Source: Mixophyes australis
Lineage: Eukaryota; Chordata; Amphibia; Anura; Limnodynastidae
Reading direction: 5' to 3'
Assembly (NCBI GenBank): GCA_036250195.1
Contig: JAVHZZ010000010.1
Coordinates: 111,535,069-111,599,068 of the forward strand
DNA: 64,000 nt
Every line of letters starts with the position of its first letter. Positions within the stretch are counted from its first letter, which is position 1. A program made the translations under genes and the position numbers. Below are positions 55,870 to 64,000 of this stretch, in pieces. Below the pieces are notes generated by a model. It ran no database searches and was not told the origin of the DNA. It saw only the letters and a list, made by a program, of their open reading frames with translations.

Positions 55870-56132
55870 GCTATTACCAGGCCCGCAGCACCAGCCCCGG
55901 CCCCAGGGCGGCCCCAGCCGGGAGTTTCTCACACAATCATGAGATGTGGTTCCCGCCAGTCACGGCTTCCTGGGAGTTGTAGTCCTCTCGTATCTCTGCG
56001 CATAACGTTATAGCAGGAGCAGCACTACAACTCCCAGAAGCCCATGCGCTGGTCTCTCACACACACATGACATTAATGGACCAATCAGTGGGCCTCCTGC
56101 AGCCAGGCTGGTGGTCAGGGATATGGAGGCAG
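55870..56132. promoter_or_regulatory. GC-richer segment with two inverted ZNF143-type motifs
   Basis: The ACTACAACTCCCAG core occurs on the plus strand at 56024-56037, followed by AAGCCCATGCGC, and inverted as CTGGGAGTTGTAGT at 55970-55983. This core is the known ZNF143/SBS promoter motif. The segment is GC-richer than its surroundings, and ATGGAGGCAG|GTAAGT follows at 56123. Together they suggest a promoter for a rightward transcript; no gene identity is claimed. A similar motif also occurs in some MITEs, so a transposon origin is possible. Confidence 0.4.
56123..56132 (+). CDS. Possible first coding exon of a rightward gene
   Basis: ATGGAGGCAG followed by a strong donor GTAAGT at 56133, just after the ZNF143-type motifs. 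It can join in phase to an exon-like segment at 57045-57110. The coding part is only ten bases, so chance is likely. In mammals otogelin starts in this position and orientation relative to USH1C, but no otogelin-like sequence is seen. Confidence 0.15.
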
Positions 56133-57044
56133 GTAAGTGCTCACTGACTGACCAGTCATATTAATATCAGTGGTGTTATATAAGGTGTTAGAGCTATATG
56201 AAGGTTATATGCTGTAGTGACCTGATGTTCCTGTATGTGAGTGATGAACTGGTCCATCCCCATAGATATCACAGTATTTAGGGGGAACAACCAGATTTAT
56301 TACCAAATAGCAAAACACATTAAAACATGAGGTAAAATAGGGATAAATATCCTGAAAAAAACCATATTTAAAATGCCACATTAATAATCACACTGTCACC
56401 TCAGATAACAGAACAACAAAACTCAGATATAGGCTAAAATAAGTTTAAACCGATCAATATAGTCCAAGGATGAATTCCAAACAGATAATGGCGGGATTGT
56501 TTATACCACCTGTATCCAGAAGGATGAGTTGTAGATTGTTGTCCATTGTGCACAGTACGCGCTGTTCACGATGTCTGATCGCCCAACGCGTTTCATCTAC
56601 TAAGAGACCTTCTCAAGGACATGTGTGTCCTCTGGGCCTGATGCGGAGTTAGGAGCAGTGACCTGTGCAGTCCATGGTACAGTGCGACGGGGGCACATTC
56701 ATTGCTTTTTCTTTTCTTTTTTTGCCTGTAGGAAAAGTACTTTATATTAATTTTACACTGAAAGTTAAATTTGATCTAGAACATGCCCTAAACCAACTCT
56801 AAATCTGTCCCCACATTTTATATATACTGTCCCCTCCGATGCAACATCGTTTTGCCAGGGAGCATAGTTACTCTTTTTTGGATTTGCTCATAACTCAGCA
56901 TAAGGTCGTTGTAATTATTGTCATGTTTGATTGTCTGTTTGTTTGTATGGTTCCCCTGGTGTTATTCCTGCTGCTTCAAGCTGTAATCTGTGGTATAAAC
57001 ATATATAATACATGTATCTCCCCTCCCTGCCCAGCTGGTGTCAG

Positions 57045-57110
57045 GTGATTCCCTGGTGTGTAATAGCTGCTATTACTTGGGGAGTACTCTCCTTTACATG
57101 CTGCAGGCAG
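57045..57110 (+). CDS. Possible second exon, unrecognised peptide
   Basis: 66 bases after acceptor-like GTGTCAG and before donor GCAG|GTAAGA. In phase 1 it encodes DSLVCNSCYYLGSTLLYMLQ, preceded by a split G. It is part of a segment repeated with a 142-base period. The second copy keeps the donor but lacks an acceptor in the same phase. I do not recognise the peptide. Confidence 0.15.
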
Positions 57111-57336
57111 GTAAGACTCAGCCCAGTTACAGAGCATAGTAATGATCATGTTACTGTTTATAGTCAGTGTATTACTGACCAGAAGAGGAAGACACTGGTG
57201 TGTATTAGCTGCTATTACTTGGGGAGTACTCTCCTTTACATGCTGCAGGCAGGTAAGACTCAGAGCATAGTAATGATCATGTTACTGTTTATAGTCAGTG
57301 TATTACTGACCAGAAGGGGAAGACACTGGTGTGAGA
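57053..57336. repeat. Duplicated segment, 142-base period, two copies plus a partial third
   Basis: The segment starting CTGGTGTGTA recurs at 57053, 57195 and, as a short remnant, 57326. The two full copies are nearly identical apart from an 11-base indel after GTAAGACTCA. Each carries the motif ATGCTGCAGGCAGGTAAGAC, which resembles an exon end with a donor. Confidence 0.85.
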
Positions 57337-57545
57337 GGGTCAGTGTAATGTGTACTGTAAGATGTGGTATTTATACAGAGTACAGCTTGACACAGCTACA
57401 ACTGCATTAATAATGTATTTGCCGAGTGGATCAATGTGTTTGTATACATGTGTGTTTGTATGTTGTGCTATGTAAGATTGATCACACTGTTGTTTTGTTA
57501 CTACCTAATCTTCATTAAAGAGAGAAAATCCCCATCTTCAGCTGC

Positions 57546-58236
57546 TGATGATATCTGTGTGCTGATTGGTCACAGCTGCCCCCTTGTCCTAATAGCAAAG
57601 GATGCTTCATTAACCCCTTCCCTGCTCAGCACAGAGCCTTACATATATTCATTAACCCTTTCCATGCTGAGGACACAGATCAGTACCATACATTCATTAA
57701 CCCTTTCCTTGCTGAGGACACAGATCAGTACCATACATTCATTAACCCTTTCCTTGCTGAGGACACAGATCAGTACCATACATTCATTAACCCTTTCCTT
57801 GCTGAGGACACAGATCAGTGCCATACATTCATTAACCCTTTCCATGCTGAGGACACAGATCAGTGCCATACATTCATTAACCCTTTCCTTGCTGAGGACA
57901 CAGATCAGTGCCATACATTCATTAACCCTTTCCTTGCTGAGGACACAGATCAGTACCATACATTCATTAACCCTTTCCTTGCTGAGGACACAGATCAGTA
58001 CCATACATTCATTAACCCTTTCCTTGCTGAGGACACAGATCAGTGCCATACATTCATTAACCCTTTCCTTGCTGAGGACACAGATCAGTGCCATACATTC
58101 ATTAACCCTTTCCTTGCTGAGGACACAGATCAGTACCATACATTCATTAACCCTTTCCTTGCTGAGGACACAGATCAGTGCCATACATTCATTAACCCTT
58201 TCCTTGCTGAGGACACAGATCAGTACCATACAAGAG
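57546..58236. repeat. Minisatellite related to 54461-55690, 45-bp unit, about 14 copies
   Basis: Unit CATTAACCCTTTCCTTGCTG, AGGACACAGATCAGTACCAT and ACATT. Leader GCTGATTGGTCACAGCTGCC is shared with the array upstream of ush1c, in the same orientation. Because 45 is divisible by three, both strands stay open; no gene is proposed. Confidence 0.97.
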
Positions 58237-59180
58237 CCGCTGCAATTCTTTAGTTTTTGTCATAAAAATGTTTTTGTGGTTCACTAAGTGGATCTGAAAG
58301 CCTATTTGTTGATGCAGTTTCTTAACTCTTAATACTCCAGGCCACTATTATGGAAACAGCTGAGTTTGGCTCTGATGCCTCAGTAATATTTTAATGGTAA
58401 ATTACAACGATAGGTGATCAACCTTATTGCCACAATTTCATAAATAGACCTCACAATCTATGGGGATGAAGAGAGAAAGGAATAGATTCTACACGGACAG
58501 AAGCGGTCACAATGCATATATTGTGTGATTGTAGTACACAGATTTAGGCGGGACAGTACTGCATTTGTGGACTGCCAGGAATGTTACCCCACTCACAGCA
58601 ATGGGGTTTTAGGGGTAGGGGCGACCTAGCACTTCGGGAGGAGAGGGTAAGGGGTGGTCCCTGATTATAATGGTTCTATGAACGCTGGTGGTTACTGGCT
58701 CTGTGTGATATCAGACTTATATGACCTCAAACAAAATTACACAAAATCTGTCTAAAATCAGCTGAGATGTTATAGTCCAAAAATTCTTCCTTTAAATCCA
58801 GTTGCTCCGTCCCATAATGAACCTATTTCACCTGAGGGTTCTGCCATAATATCCTAAACCTGGAGCCCCCAGCGGGTCCTGTAGACAGAGAAGTATCTAG
58901 CATACAGCAATGAGAACGGCTTTCTGGGTAATAATGCGGAATAGAGGACTAGGCCCAGAATGATTGTGGAGGACGGAGCGGGTGGATCTATGTCACGGTG
59001 CCACATGGGAACTGTTAGTGGCAGAGAGAACGGAGCTGAGAATCCGCACATGGGCGATCAGGAGAGAAATCCCCCCTCACATGGAATGGCAGTCTCTGGT
59101 TAATGTTAATTCTTAACATGCTGCTTGTGTGACAATAGAGGAGGAAAAGGAAGAACATTGATAATTAGGCAGACCCACGT
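58237..59180. other. Unassigned region
   Basis: No gene, array or transposon recognised. Confidence 0.45.
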
Positions 59181-59186
59181 CACTTG

Positions 59187-59490
59187 GGGGTATGTTTACT
59201 AAACTGCGGGTTTGAGAAAGTGGAGATGATCCATTGTGACCCTATCTGGAGGAAATAAGTCCTCTAACCCTTATTTAAACGTCAGAATAGTTCAGATTAA
59301 TCAGAAACCATATCAGGGAGTAAATGTATCAAGCTGAGAATTTCGGGTGGGTTTGAGAAAGTGGAGATGTTGCCTATAGCAACCAATCAGATTCTAGCTT
59401 TCATTTATTTAGTGGATGCTACAAAATGACAGATATAATCTGAATGGTTGCTATAGGCAAAATCACCCCCGCAGTATAGTAAATATACCC
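59187..59490. mobile_element. Composite nested MITE
   Basis: Outer ends resemble a related MITE: GGGGTATGTTTACTAAACTG on the left and CAGTATAGTAAATATACCC on the right. Inside, from about 59310, is a member of the GTAAATGTATCAAGCTGAGA hairpin family. Between them, 59235-59310 is the inverse of the right flank of the MITE at 49332-49506. Confidence 0.65.
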
Positions 59491-59954
59491 TTTGGTGTCA
59501 GTGTCTAGAGGACAGAGGGACATGAGGTGACCCGATAGAACCCCAAAACCACATGACCATGCAGATGTATGTTCACGGATTGGGTCCTGAATCACAGACA
59601 AGTAGATCATCTATATTTTACTCCCCGTGGCGTTATATCATGAGCACACAATACCCCTCTGATGCAGTAAACCAAATAAATGTTTGCCAGCTGATCTGTG
59701 ACAGGAGCCCCTGAGAGATTGTAGACAATAACAGAAGTACAGCACATGTCCACTAGAGGGGGCAAGAGGTACTCATGCATCTGCTCTTGGCTGGTGTCTC
59801 ATACCCAGAAATTGTTCTATTGAAGTCACCTGTAGATGACAGACAGGAATGTTCTTTCACAGTTTATAAATGCTCATTATCTCCCACAGCAGCATATAGT
59901 AAAGAACAAGTCTCTTCCCACAACCCCCCCTCCTTCTCATCTGCCGGCTGTCTC

Positions 59955-60160
59955 TCTCGCATGTTTAGTCCAGTCTACTCTCTCTCTCTCCCTCTCCTGG
60001 CAGTCTCTCTCACACGCTTAGTCCATTCTACTCTCTCTCTCTCTATCTAACACAGTCTCTCTCTCTCACAAGTTTTGTCCAGTCTTCCCTCTCCCTCTCC
60101 CTATCCACCCAGTCTACTCTCTCTCTCGTCTACTCTCCCTCCCCAGTCTACTCTCTCTCG
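59955..60160. repeat. CT-rich repeat
   Basis: CTCTCTCT tracts interrupted by TTAGTCCAGTCTACTC-like units, about 60-base loose period. Confidence 0.8.
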
Positions 60161-60634
60161 GGTATATTTATCATAAGGAGAGAAGCCCTGTTTCATACAG
60201 ACACGGGTGTTATCATTGGCTATATGGCATCGCCCTATACATCAAGGATGGCGATAACAGAAGAAAACAAATTAAAAATGCTGTATTGAAATAAGACCTA
60301 TTGCAATGATAAAAACTTTTTATCTATATTAAATATTATTTATATTTTTCTTGCCAAGTGCAGCTGAAAGTCTGGGCTTCTGGTTTTCCTTCGTGTTTGT
60401 GCAAATCCCCTCAGATTAGCCCGGTGTAACGGACAGTGAGTTAACCCTTACTGCTCCGGGTGAGGCCGCCATGTAGCGCTCTTCCTATTGTAAACTCAAC
60501 CGGCTGCATAATCCCATATCAGTGTATTAATACCATGTAAGTACACGTAACACTGCTCTGTAGGTCTGGACAATCGCTTTTATTATGTGTGATATGTAGT
60601 ATTCGCTATATATATTTACACAATTGCTTGTAAA
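60161..60634. other. Unassigned region left of the 34-bp array
   Basis: AT-rich, no feature recognised. Confidence 0.45.
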
Positions 60635-62715
60635 ATGTGTTCTATATTATTAAAATCGTTTGTACTATGTATGTTCTATATTATTACAATCGCTCGTACT
60701 ATGTGTGTTCTACATTATTACAATCGCTCGTACTATGTGTGTTCTATATTATTACAATCGCTAGTACTATGTATGTTCTACATTATTACAATCGCTCGTA
60801 CTATGTGTGTTCTATATTATTACAATCGCTCGTACTACATGTGTTCTACATTATTACAATAGCTCGTACTGTATGTTCTACATTATTACAATAGCTCGTA
60901 CTGTATGTTCTACATTATTACAATTGCTCGTACTGTGTGTTCTACATTATTACAATCGCTCGTACTATGTGTGTTCTATATTATTACAATCGCTCGTACT
61001 ATGTGTGTTCTATATTATTACCATCGCTCGTACTATGTGTGTTCTATATTATTACCATCGCTCGTACTATGTGTGTTCTATATTATTACAATCGCTCGTA
61101 CTATGTGTGTTCTATATTATTACAGTCGCTCGTACTATGTGTGTTCTATATTATTACAATCGCTCGTACTATGTGTGTTCTATATTACAATCGCTCGTAC
61201 TATGTGTGTTCTATATTATTACCATCGCTCCTACTATGTGTGTTCTGTATTACTACAAATGCTTGCCTATGTGTGTTCTATATTGTTACAATCGCTCGTA
61301 CTATGTGTGTTCTATATTGTTACAATCGCTCGTACTATGTGTTCTATATTGTTACAATCGCTCGTACTATGTGTGTTCTATATTGTTACAATCGCTCGTA
61401 CTATGTGTGTTCTATATTGTTACAATCGCTCGTACTATGTGTGTTCTATATTATTACAATCGCTCGTACTATGTGTGTTCTATATTATTACAATCGCTCG
61501 TACTATGTGTGTTCTATATTATTACAATCGCTCGTACTATGTGTGTTCTATATTATTACAATCGCTCGTACTATGTGTGTTCTATATTATTACAATCGCT
61601 CGTACTATGTGTGTTCTATATTATTACAATCGCTCGTACTATGTGTGTTCTATATTATTACAATCGCTCGTACTATGTGTGTTCTATATTATTACAATCG
61701 CTCGTACTATGTGTGTTCTATATTATTACAATCGCTCGTACTATGTGTGTTCTATATTATTACAATCGCTCGTACTATGTGTGTTCTATATTATTACAAT
61801 CGCTCGTACTATGTGTGTTCTATATTATTACAATCGCTCGTACTATGTGTGTTCTATATTATTACAATCGCTCGTACTATGTGTGTTCTATATTATTACA
61901 ATCGCTCGTACTATGTGTGTTCTATATTATTACAATCGCTCGTACTATGTGTGTTCTATATTATTACAATCGCTCGTACTATGTGTGTTCTATATTATTA
62001 CAATCGCTCGTACTATGTGTGTTCTATATTATTACAATCGCTCGTACTATGTGTGTTCTATATTATTACAATCGCTCGTACTATGTGTGTTCTATATTAT
62101 TACAATCGCTCGTACTATGTGTGTTCTATATTATTACAATCGCTCGTACTATGTGTGTTCTATATTATTACAATCGCTCGTACTATGTGTGTTCTATATT
62201 ATTACAATCGCTCGTACTATGTGTGTTCTATATTATTACAATCGCTCGTACTATGTGTGTTCTATATTATTACAATCGCTCGTACTATGTGTGTTCTATA
62301 TTATTACAATCGCTCGTACTATGTGTGTTCTATATTATTACAATCGCTCGTACTATGTGTGTTCTATATTATTACAATCGCTCGTACTATGTGTGTTCTA
62401 TATTATTACAATCGCTCGTACTATGTGTGTTCTATATTATTACAATCGCTCGTACTATGTGTGTTCTATATTATTACAATCGCTCGTACTATGTGTGTTC
62501 TATATTATTACAATCGCTCGTACTATGTGTGTTCTATATTATTACAATCGCTCGTACTATGTGTGTTCTATATTATTACAATCGCTCGTACTATGTGTGT
62601 TCTATATTATTACAATCGCTCGTACTATGTGTGTTCTATATTATTACAATCGCTCGTACTATGTGTGTTCTATATTATTACAATCGCTCGTACTATGTGT
62701 GTTCTGCATTGCTAT
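60635..62715. repeat. Minisatellite, 34-bp unit, about 61 copies
   Basis: Unit ATGTGTGTTCTATATTATTA then CAATCGCTCGTACT. The left third varies (TACATT, GTTACA, deletions); about 37 successive copies from roughly 61440 to 62700 appear identical. Frames of over 600 codons run through it in all three plus frames, since three units make 102 bases; these are artefacts. Confidence 0.98.
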
Positions 62716-63180
62716 AATCGCTCATGTTATGTGCAATTGATAACTCAGCTTAGCAGTCTCTTCTCCAATGTCAGAAACCCCTTTTACAGTCGCGCAGCAT
62801 CTCTCAAGTCAATGTAATAACTGACCAGTAAGTTTTAATGGAGAAACTTAATACACCGAGCACAAGATATTTTTAATGACTTTCTGCTAACAGACTTAGG
62901 GTCGATGTCTTTTCATAAAGGTTTTGTCTGTGGTGCTTTGTGTTATTAGATACCGGCTGCCTGTAAGACGCGGGGGAGACAGAGGGACTTTTCTGTTCGT
63001 TTAAGACACAAGTGTCTTTATTTCATGTATTGTTTCCTTTGTATCCAACTTCTACCTAACAAAAGAATTGCAGGGTCTGGCCCTTTACACCCAGATGAAG
63101 CGGCCACACCTGGGTCCACGTTTATCCAAACTCTGGAATCCCCCCCCCCCCATTTATAAATCAAGTGAGACATTAGTTAT
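62716..63180. other. Unassigned region between two arrays
   Basis: No feature recognised, apart from a C run near 63140. Confidence 0.45.
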
Positions 63181-63184
63181 GAAG

Positions 63185-64000
63185 AATGGGGGGGGGTACG
63201 TTGGCTATGTGGAATGGGGGGGTACGTTTGCTATGTGGAATGGGGGGGTACGTTTGCTATGTGGAATGGGGATACATTGGCTTTATGGAATGGGGGGTAC
63301 GTTTTCTTTGAGAAATGAGGGGGGATGTTGGCTATGTGGAATGGGTGGATACGTTGGCTTTATGGAATGGGGGGATACGTTTGCTGTGTGGAATGGGGGG
63401 GATACGTTGGCTTTATGGAATGGGGGGGTACGTTGGCTTTATGGAATGGGGGGGTACGTTGCTATGTGGTATGGGGGGAGACGTCAGCTATGAGGAATGA
63501 GGGGGGATGTTGGCTATGTGGAATGAGGGGGTACGTTGCTATGTGGTATGGGGGAGACGTCAGCTATGAGGAATGAGGGGGGGATGTTGGCTATGTGGAA
63601 TGGTGAGGTACGTTGGCTATGTGGAATGGTGAGGTATGTTTGCTATGTGGAATGGGGGGGTGCGTTTGCTATGTGGAATGGGGGGATACATTGGCTTTAT
63701 GGAATGGGGGGGTACGTTGGCTTTGAGGAATGAGGGGGGATGTTGGCTATTTGGAATGGAGGGATACGTTGCTATGTGGAATGGGGGGGTACGTTGGCTT
63801 TATGGAATGAGGGGGGATGTTGGCCATGTGGAATGGGGGGGTACGTTGGCTTTATGGAATGAGGGGGGATGTTGGCCATGTGGAATGGGGGGGTACGTTG
63901 GCTTTATGGAATGAGGGGGGATGTTGGCCATGTGGAATAGGGGGGTACGTTGCTATGTGGTATGGGGGGGGGGCGTCGGCTATGAGGAATGCGGAGACTG
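63185..64000. repeat. G-rich minisatellite, about 26-bp unit, runs off the window
   Basis: Units of the form GGAATGGGGGGGTACGTTGG then CTATGT, with TTTATG, TGAGG and ATGTTGG variants. About 30 copies visible; G runs of four to nine on the plus strand. The right end lies outside the window. Confidence 0.96.

Noticed and set aside
57436..58287. Frames of 283 (plus) and 196 (minus) codons
   Set aside because: The 45-bp unit is a multiple of three; the sequence is a satellite related to the one at 54.5 kb.
60807..62817. Three overlapping plus-strand open frames of over 600 codons
   Set aside because: They are the 34-bp array read in all three frames (CVLYYYNRSYYVCSILLQSL repeated); the frames stay open because no stop occurs in the unit. 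No promoter, splice or homology support.
56024..64000. Otogelin (OTOG) in the head-to-head position seen in mammals
   Set aside because: Synteny makes it a reasonable expectation, but no von Willebrand D-type cysteine pattern or other otogelin sequence was found in the right part of the window.

Overview
The window is vertebrate nuclear DNA, most likely from a frog. It holds most of one gene on the minus strand, ush1c (harmonin), spread over about 49 kb and 23 recognisable exons. The start codon is at 54361 and the last visible exon ends at 5474, inside the third PDZ domain. The final exon or exons lie to the left, outside the window. All exon junctions keep one reading frame (2371 coding bases, 790 codons plus one base). 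The exon set includes the second coiled coil and the proline/serine/threonine-rich region, so this is the long, isoform-b type harmonin. An anuran source is inferred from the non-mammalian sequence, the many hairpin MITEs with the CTGATTGGTTGCTATAGGCA core, a tRNA-like SINE ending in GATGAAGATGAT, a DIRS retrotransposon and a Tc1 element.

Layout from left to right. 1-5473 is intron 23, filled by a 4.3 kb satellite with an 80-bp unit. 5474-19172 holds exons 23 to 12: PDZ3 start, PST region, coiled coils. 20172-26724 holds exons 11 to 8 (PDZ2), interleaved with minisatellites. 26725-36617 is intron 7, about 10 kb, with a Tc1 copy carrying its own 20-bp minisatellite, LINE pieces, a Harbinger-type MITE and a 3.2 kb array of a 23-bp unit. 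36618-40417 holds exons 7 to 3 (PDZ1 and most of the N-terminal domain). 40418-46142 is intron 2, with a 39-bp array and an internally deleted DIRS element. 46143-46210 is exon 2. 46211-54325 is intron 1, with several arrays and one exon-like segment that is open, in frame and has good splice sites. 54326-54361 is the coding part of exon 1.

Right of 54361 is the ush1c 5' flank. A 44-bp satellite, a GC-richer segment with two inverted ZNF143-type motifs, and a 45-bp satellite related to the first follow. Further right are an expanded 34-bp array (60.6-62.7 kb) and a G-rich array running off the window. A rightward gene may start near 56.1 kb, but the support is weak. In mammals otogelin lies head to head with USH1C; I could not recognise otogelin sequence here.

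The most unusual property is the number of minisatellites (over 20 arrays) and how close many lie to ush1c exons, often within 100 bases. Several units contain splice-site-like motifs in the direction of transcription. The long open frames across these arrays follow from the repeats and are not proposed as proteins. No tRNA, rRNA, CRISPR or prokaryotic feature was seen.
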